64,000 nucleotides of DNA from Owenia fusiformis. Lineage: Eukaryota; Annelida; Polychaeta; Sabellida; Oweniidae. The position numbers were made by a program, and so were the translations under genes. The first letter of the stretch is position 1; every line of letters starts with the position of its first letter. A model generated the notes under the pieces. The model was not told the origin of the DNA, did not search any database, and saw nothing but the letters and a program-made list of their open reading frames with translations. Shown piece after piece: positions 30,101-45,100 of this stretch. The DNA is taken from contig CAIIXF020000009.1 in the NCBI GenBank assembly GCA_903813345.2, forward strand, positions 7,806,030-7,870,029, given 5' to 3'.

Positions 30101-33100
30101 TGATTAATGCCGTGGTCACATTTGCTCCGATTTTCAGCACCGGCGCCCGGCCGATTGAGTATTGTGTTCAATACTCAATCGGCCGGGCGCCGAAGTAAAA
30201 ATCGGGGCAAATGTGACCACGGCATTAGGAAGGTTTTTCGGATATGCTATTAGTGGAGAGGTTAAGCAAATACGGTTTTTCAAAACGTATACGTAAACGC
30301 AAAGTACATTGAATCAACATAGGATTGTATCGCTTTAGTCTACTTCAGATACCCGTTCAACTTCAAAGTTGCGTGTTTAGAACGGGAGATTTTAAATTTT
30401 CACGTTGCTATCAACGGGAATCATTATACTCATGTCTGTTGAATACTATCCTTGGAATTTTGATTTCGATGCAAAGTATAATTCTTTCTGAAGAAGATGA
30501 TGTATGTAACGCATGATTTAACTCCAATAATCTTACGAAACGAGCTCGTTTAAAATATGTATTAGAAAACCAGCTATTGAACTTCACCAATGGCATACTA
30601 TGTAATCATTACAAGCTATGGTGTAGTCTAAACAAACACTAGAGCTGAACGGCTATTTATGTGTGAACTCAACATGTATTTGTATAGGGCCGATTGATAC
30701 GTTTAAGTTGCGTCTTGGATTTTATACGGTAGCTTAACCTCTCCAGTGTTTCATCCAATAAGCCGATATCGTGGACGAGGGTTGCTGATATTACTATAAT
30801 TTTTTTATAAAAATAGCTCACCTCGTATTGGCTCCATGGTAGTGACCATGCTATGTACCGTCTGTTCGCCAATCTTGTTCCATATTCTACAGGATATAGT
30901 ATAGACAACGTTACCATCCAAACCTCCAGGGAAACCATGGGTGAAGACAAAGGGATAGACATCAAATTCCTGAAACTCCTTGATTTCACCATCACCCATC
31001 AAGCAGCTCATGCTAGCTTTGGTCGGTGCCTCGAGGGGATCGTTGTCAATTGTGATTTCAGCAATTGATGGCTCGTATATGTTATCACTTGCAGGAATAT
31101 TGGTATTGCTACGACCTTCGTTGATTCTCATGTTCTTCACATCATTATACACATTGAATGTGTATGTTTTAGTGGTTCCATTAGTATCGATAGGGTTCCA
31201 CACTTTCACGGTGAAATCACAAGTTGTTGGAGTGTCAAAAAGGTGCGTGTGCGTCTGTTGACCGCTCCAATCTATAAGTTCACCGGTGAAGTATTCTTCT
31301 TTGGTTCCACCACAGTCCGTAGCATCCCACTCTATCGTCACTCCCGAACCGGAAAGCATGTCAACAGTGAAGGTAAAAGGCTCACCTGAGTCTAAATCCT
31401 TTTCTGTACCCGGTACCATGTCACCGGTTGCTCCAAACGTAGGACTTTGAATTCTCATCTCTACAGTGAAATTGTATGGCTCTGTAATATCACATACCAA
31501 GTTGAATGCTCTCAATTCAGCAACGTATAATCCACTGTTGGCGATTGTGTGTTCATTCGTTGTTTGACCACTGAGTCCATCTGAATTTGGGGTAACAGGT
31601 CTGTCTACGCCATCTAATATGATGGATACACTAGCTCCACTTCCAGAATCCATGGCATAGTCCATGTGAAACGGTGCTCCCTTTTCAGCACCCCAATTCA
31701 AAAGATGCAAGTTTGTAACACAGTCTTGAACGGGGACCACCCCACTTATGCTAACAGTTGACACCAAGTTAGAACATGTGACTGAAACGGTGTATCCAGG
31801 GGTCCAATTGGGAGTAGCGTATACATGTGGTTCGTTGATTACAAGATCGATTTCACTCGTTGAAACAGCCGACTGTCCATCTCCAAAGTCCCAGTCGCAC
31901 GTGAAGTCTGAACCAGTGTCCAGAGTTAAGATGATGGTTATGCTTTCTCCTGTTATTACGGGTGCAACATCGAGAACTGGGTTTGTCAGCCGCTCTTGTA
32001 CAACTATTTCCGTGAAGTTTTCTTGACTGGTGAGTAGATTGAATGCTTTCACCGTGATGTTGTAAGTCCCTCGGGTCGAGTAGGTAAACGAGATGGGCAA
32101 TAAAGTTACGTTTTGATCCGTTGCCGTTGCATCTCCTTGGTTCCACGTATAGGTTACATCAGACCCTATATCAAAGAATCAGTTGAAGGTACAAGTGTTA
32201 AATTATTGTTATTAGACTATATTATTGAACAAATAACTTCATATTTGAGGATCGCACTTTAAACAATAAATAATCACAATTCAATTGTCTCAAATTGAAT
32301 GTATAGTGCTCAAAGGGATGTCTTGTAGAAACTGAAATTAGTTCATAGCTTAGAAATATCAAAACGCGGGAAATTAATCGTGCATTTTGTAATTAATTCA
32401 TTCGTATAACTCTCCATTAAGCAAAAATTCAAAATTAGCTATGGTACTTGAATACCTTTGTGTGGAAGCACGTTACAGTCCGCTGCTTCATTCAAAGCAA
32501 AGTGCTCGGGACAGTCAGGGATTACTTCATCGATGCTCTCAATAACAACTACGGTACAGTTGTCCTGGACAGGGGTTGTGGCTAAACTAGTATCTTGATT
32601 AGCTAGTGTCCAAGCTGTGTTATAGGTCCCTGCCGTTGTGAAATTATGAGTGAATGTCACACTTAATGGTTTTGCAGAAATTGCGCGAACGAGACGTCGG
32701 TTATTGAAGTCGCCAAAAGAGGAAGCGGTGTGTGTGGATCCTTGTGCTGCCGTCCCTGCTTTGAAAAAGTCCATTCCATCATCGTCAGGTGTCGTTGCTC
32801 TATAGCCGATGACTCCGGCAGCTGACGTCTCCACGTAGCCTAAATATGAAAATAGTGTATGTATAGAAATTATGCAGATGAATTATCAAATATTTGAAAG
32901 AGGTCGCTTATATTAACACATAGTTTACTCACAGCTGCGGTTGAACAATCCTCGGAAAGAATTGGGTTGACTATTTACTAGAGACATTATATGTCTCTGT
33001 CTTTATGAATGTTGACCCAAGCTGCCCATTGGGTGTAGTAATGGGTGACACTCAGATATAATGTATACTGTGTTCTCATAAGTCGGCATCGGCTAGTGAT

Positions 33101-36100
33101 GTTACAAAATGTTGTTTTTATTATGTATTTCATATGTATATTGTAATATCAGTGACACAAAAATAAACTATTTTAAACTAAAACACTAACTATTTTTTGT
33201 TGAAACAGGTCTTTAAACATTATGCACTTTTTAAACAACGGGCCTCAATAGAAATTAAAGATACATACATACATGTACCATAAGTTAACAATCAGGTCCA
33301 ACAAATGATATGTAGTCTTAATGATTGTACCTATTACATCACCAGCTAGAACATCAACGGGAGTGGTCAAGGGATCTACAGCTATATAGTTCCATCCAGC
33401 TGTAATGGTATGAGAGGCCGCGTGTGTCACTGTATATCCAACTGAAAATCTTGTTGCAAAGTCTGCAGAACCGGTGAAGAACCTTTAAATTAAATGCATT
33501 TTTGTTATTCCCTGTCCACCCATATATGATAGATAGCTAAATTATAAGATCCTGCCCTCGGCGCAACTACATAGCATAATATTAAATTAGTTTCCCCTAG
33601 GTATCATGAAAGAAAACAATGCGCCCCTTCGTTGCAAATTACATGCTCACATTTTTTTAACAAAAACAGCTCATCCAAGCGCACATAAACCGCCCATTAC
33701 ACTGTGGCAATAAAACCTTGTCGGCTAATGCCTGGGTCACATTTGCTCCGATTCATCGGCCGGTGCACGGCCGATTAAGTATTTTATTCAAGATTGTATT
33801 AAATTCTGAACAAAATACTCAATCGGCCGGGCGCCGTAGTGAAAATCGGAGCAAATGTGACAAAGGCATTACCGCGTTTGTCAACTGCGTTGGCTCGTTG
33901 CCAAGTGGATTTTATTATTCAGTAAGCATTTGGTGCTGAACTTAAATCTTTTAATCTACCTAGATGCTGGTACAGAGCTGTCACAGTGATCGTTATCTAA
34001 TATACATCCTCCGTTCGCAGGGCAGAAATCTTCAGTCGCCATGTTGCAAGCAGGTGGCCATGTAGCTGAGCAACCATCACAGTCGTTTTCCGAGAAACAA
34101 TACGTGCACCCAGATGCTGGAGTCAACACCTTTAAATAACAGGCAATCCCGAATGGTTTAAATCAATGGAATGCTGAGATTCATGGATAGGAATAAATTG
34201 AAAATGATTAAGAATAAATGTACTCGTCAAGATTAGTATATAAATCAGAGAAAACTCTTTCAATCCAAAGGATACGATCAGAACGAATACCAAAATGATC
34301 TCATGAAGGTGGTAGTGTCCAGTGTGAAAACAACTTCACGATAAAGTGTAGAGACAAGATTACAACTATGCTTCATCATCAAAAGTTGATGTCATTGACT
34401 TCGTTTTTACTTAACGTTAGGGAATAGAGTGGGGGATTAAGAGAGTATTTTCTCCAAAACTTAACCACATGGGCTCTCATGCTCGTGCCTTATAAGCCCT
34501 TATCTAATACAAAGGGAGGTTAGTAGAGAAGTAGGTAGAGCTAGGTAGTGAATTGAAAAAAATAATTTCATACTTTAATATACATACATACATACATACA
34601 TACATATTCAACAATGTAAATTGATTGGGGTAAAGAATAATGGAAGCAATCCATTTAGTAGTTACTGAGATATTTGAATAATTCTTAAAATTGCTAAGAA
34701 ATGAGACAATCACCAGTGAATTGGTTGAAAAGAATGGTACATTTCAGTCCATTGCTTTCTTAATATACACTTACTGTTAAAATATGTTAGTTACTGGGAT
34801 TTTTCATCTGCTATTTGTCACTATGGCAACATATTTTCATGAATAGAATCACTGAATGACTATTACGCATCTATATATAAATTTATGTAAAATTCAAGTT
34901 TTCTATCAGTTTTCTGCTTCTAAAGTGTAAATGTCGAGGTCTACAGTATATCATTTAACCATTGTATCATCTTACACCTCCAAACAATATTAACGAAAGA
35001 GCAGTTTCAAAATGCTATTCACGTCACATCTCAATATATCCAGATTCTGGTCATTGAGACATAATTTTAAATAATCTAGTATGTATAAATATCGTAAAGT
35101 TTGTTGATATGCCACGGCAGACAACACGGACGTGACAACTTAAATTGCAAACTGCTATTCTCACAGAAAGATACACAATAAGCCAACTTACCAAGAGGTC
35201 GACAGTTCCCGGGTTAGCCGCATATAGCTCCCACCCCACGAGAATGCCATCAGTTGGGAATTGAGACGAGGGCATGATGTAAAAACCAGCAGAAGGTGTT
35301 GTCAATATATTTGTGTTTGTCTGGTAGGGGATACCAGGCCCAGCTGTTGATTTTCCCGGGGCTGAAGGACATAGAAAGGTTAAAATTACGCTCCAAACCT
35401 TTTGAAAAAGTAGTTGTAAATAGTTTAAAGAGAATTGCAATTTTCCATATAAATGGAAAAATAGATGGCATTGGGGTCTTGGTAGGGCTAGAATACATGT
35501 AAATGTATTACCAGGGTTACTTGATTTCTTGATCTAACAGGTAATTATACATTTTGATCAACTCAAAACACCACTGGAATGTAAATCTATGAACTTGTTG
35601 ACTTGTGGACTGTGATTTCACATTAAAATTGTGATTCTTATTAGAGTAAATGAACTTTTAAAGGTTTTTCAACATTGTGTCAATGAGGATTTAGCCCGAC
35701 GTTTATCAGGACTCTTGAAAATCGTTGGAATTTGAATCAAGGTAAATAACTGTGCAAATCAAAGCTTTTTTGATAGAATTGAACACATAGAATATCTTAG
35801 TCTTTAATGGTTAAAAATGCAGATCTATTAAAATCTCATTAAAACGAGACTTTGACGAGATTTCAAAGCTTTACGGGAAAATATGTGTACAAATATATAA
35901 CCTGGCTGGTAAAAAGTCTATGGAACATTTTCCCTAAATTATTCAGAAAAATAACATTTCCATGACAGTAACATATCACATTATGGTGTTTTTGTTTTTA
36001 ATTCCACTTGAACAGAAGATAAGCATCTTGAAATAGCCATGAACTTATTTTGAAAAATATTTGAGTATTAAAGTTTGCATTAGAGGAATATGTGCTTACT

Positions 36101-39100
36101 TAGTTAATCTTGGCAACTAATCAAGTACAACACTATTTTCTAACTTACTCGGCATGTTGGCTGTTTGGACTGAATCTCCCAGACCATCAAGGAAATCGAT
36201 ACTCAATTTAGGATCTGTTCCGTGGTAAACTGTGGCAGACATAGTCACCTCGATGTCAGTGGCGTGCAATGTATCTACCACATCATCGCATTTGATCACC
36301 AAAGGGCCATCGACTGCCTCAGCAATCTGGACGCTGGTAAAATCAGTTACTTCCTAAAGAACAAACGTATATGGATAACCATCTATTTAAAAGAAGATAA
36401 TCTCATGAACGCAGATTGTCAACGAATTAAAACAAAGGATCAGCAATACTTATGCTCTGGAAATAAATCCTGGTCAGAGCAGAATGACCAACATGCGAGT
36501 AGTGCTGACCTCTATTGACCTGATAAACTACTTTTAATAACCAAATCTGTTCCGTGTTACACAAGTACCTACCGTTATTGTTTCAGTAGCATCTATCGCC
36601 CCAGCTTTCACTTTATATACACCGGGTAGAGCAAATTTCTTGGTGTTGTAGGTACTTAGTATATCATTATACTCTGTCCAACCGGCACCGTCTCCAAAAT
36701 CCATCCTGTATTTTATACCCGCTGGGTTGTTTGATGTTGTCACCTTAATGAGAAATGTATCCATGCATGCCTTTTATTGTGATTGTAACAAAAACATACC
36801 ACTAAAGAACAGGGCATATCCGATTCCAGCCAATCCAAACACAGTATTTCATATAACTGCAGTGCATTATATAACCAATTACCGCATCCAAAGTCATTCC
36901 TTATGTCGTTGTTCAAGGTGACAAATTGTCTCTACAGATTGAAATTAATGCTTTGTCAGTTTTAGCCTTGTGATAAGTTTCATTGGAAATATGTAACTCT
37001 TTTACTGATTTCGTGTCTTTTAAGTAATAAAGTAGAACATATTTTGTTTAGCTTGAAAATGATTTAAGCCCAAGATTTTTTTCAGGCGTTGTTTCTTGAA
37101 ATTAACACTTGATGCTGTGCATCTCGGGAAATTTTGGCGATAAGGAATGTCTATTCCCCATTGCACTGATTCCGTGGCATAAATCCATAAATGTACACGC
37201 GTAATCGTGAATATCTAGTGGGGCGCAAATCGAGGGCTGTTGATTGCATTAACAATTATACAATGTTCATCTGTGGATGACAGTACACAATATCGATGGA
37301 TGTAATGCAATTTAGATACAAGATAACACACGGATATGCATAGCCGAAATTGTATACGCGCATGTGCATACACAGTATAGGCAAAACCTTTCACAAGAAC
37401 TTTTTAGAGGCTGGTACTCAAGAGGTTAATATTTCCCATTGCAAGATTTTATTCAACTTACGTTTATCGTCTCTTCTACGTGGCTCAAACCAAAATTCCC
37501 AGGAGAACTTCGCACAGAATCGGCCTGCAAATCTTCTGGAATAATCGGTACGTCGTAGACACTGACGAATCTATCATCACCACCACAGTAGTAATTAGCG
37601 TCCCCGTCACATAAAGTTTGACAGTTCGCAGCACCAGCATCGGCGAAAATCCCGGGGAGGGAGTCTGCGCAAAAACAAATGCTTCCGCGCGACAGTGCAG
37701 CTTTACTGAAACCATACCTAGTACATACTTCCATGCATACTTGTGGTGTTACTCCTGAGACTCGATCGCCTCCAGCAAATCTAAAGTGTCTGTTCTTACC
37801 GAATCCAACCTCTTCGTAACATTGCAGAAAATTAGGGCCTGAAAATGCAAAATAAATAAGGGTTATGTACTGGGAGGTTTTGGATATGGGGTTTATCCAG
37901 AGGGTTTATCCTACGGTCCCTCAAGTAGATATGCATATCTCACGAGGGATGGACCCGATATCCAAACCGACAGTACATAACTGCGTTATCCTATACCAAG
38001 TAGAATTTTCAGTGAAATTACCGGAAGCGGGAAGATATGCACCGAAGCGGGAGATATGGAGGTTCCGGATATGGGAACCTCGAAATCTGGATACGGGATA
38101 TATCTTACAAACTTATCTCCCTAAAACTCTACTTGGCATGGGATAAATGTTGTTAGATTATTAAGACATGTTCGAGCATATACGAGTATATGGTGAATAT
38201 CTTGCATATTTTTTTTTATCTTTCTCCTTTTTCGACCCCCTTTGGCATTTGCGCTTCTATATTCTTACACGAGGGTTGAAATGCGAAAATATAGAAAGGG
38301 GAACTTGTCTTTAAGATGCAGATATAATTTCCCTTAAATATAGGGGTCGTATTTTCTCATTTCTATCATAACTCAGTTGCTAAAAATGATTTAATATAGC
38401 TTTACGGCATCGGAGTAATACACTGTAGATACACTACCACATATGACCATTAAAACATGATGGTAAAGGAAAACCTTTTGATGATCAAAGTAAGACTTCG
38501 ATACTGAACGGTCGTGTTTTCTATTGATATTATACAAACTAAAAAGGGTGGCGTGTAAAGGTAGGAATAAAAGTTTTTGACTGGGTAATTAAAGCTACAA
38601 AGGTTCTCAGATTGCAAAACGTGACAGATGAATCAAGGACTCAAATATTACATCACCCTGATGTAGCGTGTAAGGGAATATCGATGGGCTATCCTTGTAA
38701 TAAATAATAATGACCAAAATGTTTCTTTTAAATCAGTTGAACGACTTGTTATACTGATAGATTCGTCAGGTATACACCATTAAATTCGGGATGTCCGTTT
38801 ACTTGTTAGAGCGGACAACCCAAAACATTAACACTGGAATGACATGTTTTAATTAAAAAAGGATAACAACAAGCTTGATCGTATCTCCATGGGTTGTATT
38901 GTCGCTGATAGAGCCAAAGGTGCGTTAAATATTGCAAATAAGCAATCGCAGGAAGTTGATCGATTTTATAAAAGCATATAAGATAATTTCCACGGTTGCC
39001 ATGTGAGTAACTATGTAATCAAACAATCGACAAACAGTACTAACAATGCCAAGCGGGAGAAAAGTATAGGAATTTCCAATATATTGACCATCTTTGTTTT

Positions 39101-42100
39101 TCAAAGAGCAATTACATTGTCAGAGTGTATATATCCTCTGTGACAATAAAGGTAATCTATATATTTGCCAATCAATCTGAAACTTGCTGTTATTGCTGAC
39201 TTAGAACGTTGACTCAAACACATTTCATATTCAATTGAATTTTCGATTGCCCGACGTATAATCAAAACCGATAGACCATCACCTTCGGGTTTGCCAACTG
39301 CTTAAGTACAAAGTACATAATATTCAAGATGATGTGAATTCTAGATCATCGCAGTTTCCTGACTGGCAACGACCTGATCTCGAGAATCAATGTACAGTAG
39401 TTGCACTTGATTGAATCTTGGTTAAGGCCTTGACAAGTTTAAACAAGGCATTAACATGCAAAACGTCACCATCAACAATTTGTTACTGGCAAAGACCGCC
39501 GAACGCCTACTTCTGGCGGTGATGTAAAACTGTATAATCGGTTACATCGGCTTGGCACTTTGATCTTTGTTAGATAAAGAAGTGATTTCTGAATGAGGTC
39601 ACCATTGTTTCCTTACAAGTTTCACGAGCCGATCTTGAGAATCAATTTGGTTAATTGTAGTGATTCCAGTGATTTCTGAATGAGGTCACCATTGTTTCCT
39701 AACAAGTTTCAAGAGCCGATCTCGAGAACCAATTTGGTTAATTGTACTTGAATTAATACCCATTTGGTCATACACATTTATCTATTTAATCATCAACTGA
39801 AGTGAATAAAGTGTGATATCGCGGAAAAATAATGTTTTTTTTATAGATGTGTGCTTACAGAATATAAAAATTATGTAATTGGTTCTATTGATTATACCGC
39901 TATCCGCTAAAACACTCTGCCACTAACTATATTTAATAATTCATATTTCCAATGACGGAATGGGTCAAACAATACGTGATTAGTTCACATTGTGATCACA
40001 CTCCGGATTATTCAACACATAAGGGGACTCGTCTGTTCATAGGCGATTAAACAGAGTAAGGTATAAATACATCTTTCATTCAAAGGGTTTCATTAATTTT
40101 ACAATTCATGGAATGGGGATAAATACCCTTAGACCAAGGATGCAAGAAATACTGAAGTGGTATTTACCCAATCGAACATGTTGGCCCCGGTGCCAAAAGG
40201 TAAACTACGAAAACAAAAAGATAGCATTATAAAATAGAACACGAAAAAGTAACAAGAAAACAACCACATTATCTAAAACAATGATATTACGCAAAAAGAA
40301 TGTCGAACAACGCCCATTCCTTTGAGTAGACATGAAGCCAATACTAAATTCAACAGAATCATTTCACTTGCCTCCATGCTGACACATGATCATTACTTCA
40401 GCCGATATGTCACTTTACTGTCTGGACATATTCGATATGAGGTGAAATTTATTGTAGGTAGGCTATAGGTAACATTACTAAAGTAATATAGCATAATTTA
40501 TCTCAACTTGGAATTATACAAATAAACAATATTGATCATTCAATGCGTTTGATATAGGTTTGAAATGTTGGGAAAGCAAAATGATTTACTAAATATCTAA
40601 GCACAAAGGCCAAAGGGAAAGGACTAAAAACTGTAAAGTAACCTAGTAAGAAAAACAAACTCAACGTGCAAACCTGTCATAAGAAGAATATACCCTATAT
40701 ATCTCAAAAACCATGATCTAACGTGAAAAGAAATAATGTCTGACACCCCCGTCCCCCTCCAATCGAGAGCCACATATTACAACAATCCAGGACCAGAACA
40801 CCAAGGGACATTTCATTCATCCTGAAGTCATTACAATACATGTTAAAGAAAAATTTTACAACAAATGAATACTCAAAACATCAAAAATAGTTGTATATAC
40901 CAGAACTCATAAAAGATAAAGCAATCAGTCTCAAATGATGTGGGATAGACGGAATCCAGTCTTGCGGTCCATAGGTATGATATAACAAAGATAAAACATA
41001 ATAAGGCTGAATAGTACACTCAGGAATAAATTGAAAAAGAATCTATTTCGTACAATAAATATCAAAAATCAACAATCAACGGCTATGTCCGAGTGAAGAA
41101 TAAAACAAAATGTCATTCAAAATATGTTACTTGGAAAGGATCAGGGGGAGCTTTGAAACCAGCGGCACGATAGTTGTTTTTCAATGTTTATAAGTGCTTT
41201 GATTCCAACACAACGGCACAGGAATAATAAATATAAATTGTTGTATTTAATTAATTAACTTCCAATGCATCATTGGTAACCCGGGGAGGCTGTCAAATAA
41301 AAATATAATTAACGTTATCTGAAAGGTGTTTTCCTGGCCAGGTACGATATACCTGAATCTTTTTATAGATGATTCAGTTTAATCCAAAAGGAAACAATGC
41401 ATTTAAATATTCCCATATTTTGTCATCCTCGCTTTCACCACTATTTAATTTACAAATGGTGCTTCCGGTCAGCTTGACTGTGTTGTGACTTATAAAATAG
41501 GGAGTAATCAGAGGTGTTATAATAATTTGTCGAAATATTGTGCCAATAATAAACGTTTTCTAAATGGCATATTTCTAATTCACCTCCAAAGGACCGTCTA
41601 GATCTTATGCCAAATGCGGTAAAATACAGAATGGCATGTGTTTACCCATGCGACCACAAGTGTATTAGAAAAAGTTAAGTGAAATCATATCAGGCTATTT
41701 AACGGCTAGTAAATAGAATAAATTCCTTCGAGAATGTCCTGTAAATAGACAGGGTGTTTCGTAATGACTGTCACCAACTCCAAATCCAAATCCTTAATGT
41801 CACCTGATATATATCAAATGGAAGATAGAAAGGTAAAAGCATAGACGCCTGTCCGATAACCGGACTTTTAATTGCAATCTTGAAATAGCTTAGCATTTTT
41901 TATAACTTGTTACAGATCTCTAAAATATGCATCCATTTTAGCTTTAGCATACAATCTGAGAACCAAATTCTCTCAGAAATAAGCTGTGTACCTACCAACA
42001 ACTATGATGACGATGCCTCCAAATACTATCATCTACTATTATGTACAAACTAAACCATTAAATTGGATTTAACATGATCTCGATGATACTAAGAGAATTC

Positions 42101-45100
42101 TAAATCATTCAACAGATTATGCAGTCGTTTTTAAATCCGTTTCAAATTGCATAAGTGTGTAGCCAGAGATCATGCGAATGTGGGTGTGATAGTGACAACT
42201 TAACATGAGTTTACAAACGATGTTCTTTATTATCAAGCATGCCGATATTCGGCCGAAGAGTCCAACATTTGATATATAGATTATGGGGCCGTATGAACGT
42301 ATTTCAGTCAATCAAATCATGTAAAATTTACATATTTTAAAGCTATGAGACGCAAACAAAAGAACAAAACACATTTTTACAATAGTTATGAATATATTCG
42401 CCATCCGTAATGGTGAGTCAATATATAAATAAACACTTGCATAATTTACAACTCTGTGTAGTAATAAATATAAGCTTCTTCCATAAGAATAGGCAAAATA
42501 CTCTTACCATCGGCCACAGCCTTTGTTACTTCAAAAACTCCCTGAAATAAAAAAACACATTGTTCACGAGCGGTGCATGGTTAGTTCAGCAACATTCTTG
42601 CGATTAATAATATACATAGTTGAAAATTTTAAATTGAAGGGAAGTAATGCAGTAAAACAATATTAACACTTTACTCTTAAATAATATAAAAATGGCAAAA
42701 TGCTTTAAACTATACGTACCGTTAATGCTACAAGAAATAGTAACATATTTTTAAAAAGCGGCTCCATCTTCGTATGTGTTGTTAGTGCGTCGCCATTGTA
42801 GTCATTTATCTGAGATTCTCTATGCTTAACTTGATGTTGATGTCGCAATTACACCACTAATCGATCGTTGCTTTTCTAAGGTGCATAGGACTAGAATAAA
42901 TTACAGATTTAATTGAAACGCTCTCATATTACTTGCGTTCGGTTTTTATCGATATGCTGACGTTTGTGACAATAGAAACTGGATGCTAAGAGCTATAGTT
43001 TGTATTATCGATGGACGGTTGTTTTTCAAAGATATATTTTGATATGATATCTACACGTATCAAAATCGAACAATATGTTTATTCCTTAATTGTGAAGGTT
43101 AAATAACACTATGAATTGTCACTTAAGTACGAGAACGGAGTACGGCGATCCCGTGAATCAAAGGCATAATAATCATTTATCCTGTAGTTCTATAGGACTA
43201 GGTAAACAAAATGTGGGCATATAATTTATATCTGATGTGAGAGGGAGATACATATATCTCCCGTTGTATCTCCCGCTCAACCCTCATCGGCGCGGCGCGA
43301 AAGTGCATTGAATGATACAGGATAACCATCGGGAAATATCCTGTATACTGAACCTCCGATTAAATAACCCTCGTATATCATAAATACATGTACTGTATCA
43401 TATAATTTGCATATATCTAAATATGCAAAATTTTCACGTGAGTAAAAAGATCATTTCTATACACGTATTCATTGGTGATAAATTACAGTACTCTTCAGAT
43501 AATACGTGTCAAAGTCTTTCCACCCTGATTGTACTTCATGATGTCCAGTGTTGAAAGTTTATAATATCATTGAAATCAAATCCTAGCCTTGCTTAAAGGT
43601 CAGGGTGCATGTTTGGAATTTTGCTGCAACCTTCAATAGGGTCACATGTTATTTTTCAAATTTGAATCACTCCTTTCCAACAATGTCTACATCTCTCACT
43701 TTTTGCTCAACGAGAGCACTAATGTACCTTGAAAAGAATGTAGAGAAAAATGTTTGTTAAAATGTATAAAAACAAGAAAATTCAGTGAAAAAATTCAGAA
43801 AATTTTCAGAAAATGATTTCACTGAATTTTCTCGTTTTTTACATTTTACAAAACAAATCTTATCACCTGTCGTTTCTAGGCACATAAGTGCACTCTTTGT
43901 GCAAAACTGGAAGATGTAGACAATGTGGGGAAGGAGTGATTCTTGTTTGGAAAATAACATGTGACTCAATTGAGGAATGCAGCAAAATTCCGAACATGCA
44001 CCCTGGCCTTAATATGATGACGTTCACAATGAAAGGTTCACAGTAAGGCATGATATATCACCTTCTAACCAATCAGAGCACAATATGTAATATTCTACTC
44101 GTATATTTCACAACAGATGAACGGTTATTTCTAAGAATATTCTTTAAAATGTTTATTTTCATCAGTTTCATAATTTTAAGTTGACTGTTGAGTGAAAATA
44201 TTTAAATATCATCATTATTAGGTGCTTATGCAGGTTGAAATGTCGACCTTCATTGCAGAAAGCTTACAAAAAGTAAAACAACCAGGTTGAATTTATATTA
44301 TTTTTTAGTAATATTGTACAAACTATTTTGCTACGTATGAAAAGACTTTCAGTACATGACTCTATGCACTTGTTTTTTGTATGCTGGCCTATAAATTCGG
44401 GTTCTCGACCTCCTTTCGAAATTGTATACAAGACCACAAAACCCCCGTGTTTAAAATCGTCCACAATTCCTTGGATTAGGATTTCCAAGCGATTATCAAC
44501 TGTTCATTGGGTACTTATTAAACAAAAACACAATAGATGAAGAAAATGGATACGCATCGATCATTTCTATGCGCATGCGCCTGTAATATCTGCCATTGTG
44601 ATAAACAATGTCAGTATAATATATTGGAGCTAAATATAGTTTACAAGGGGTATACGATGCCAATAGCTAAGATGTTTATTACAAACGTGAGCGAAAATTA
44701 CAAATAACAATTAAGATAATCAAACACCCCGCCAAAGGTTTAGCGATCCCATTCAGATAACATGTTAAGCCTGTTTATGGTTTACGATGACAAAGATTCA
44801 TATGCATATTTGAAATCGAGACAAAATATTTAACAATTATAAACAGGCTTTTAGACACTACCAAATGGGAGCTGGCTGTTTAAATGAGTATCAATCCACA
44901 AGGGTACAACAGTCATACATGTTGGAATTGCTCAACCGGAACATTTCTGTATATATCATGAACTTATTTATAAATAAGTATTTCTATTTCTTATCTTTGT
45001 TTTTGGTTAGCAAAACGTGTTTCCTCTCATTTTGAACATCTAGGAAACAACTAGTTCTGGTAGACATTGCACATTTTTAAAATAAAAAGCGAGACATTGT

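Larger units (their letters stand above)
37839..42507. other. E2-E3 intron, 4.7 kb
   Basis: No exon seen. It holds the palindrome at 37861-37981, a second inverted pair around 37990-38150 (CCAAGTAGAATTTT and AAACTCTACTTGG), a direct duplication at 39582-39750 and a dispersed repeat copy at 40684-40970. Confidence 0.7.

Noticed and set aside
41751-41790. CAGGGTGTTTCGTAATGAC, like a mariner-type end
   Set aside because: No matching inverted end with TA was found within a plausible distance; the CACCCTG near 47830 is too far away and not a convincing partner.
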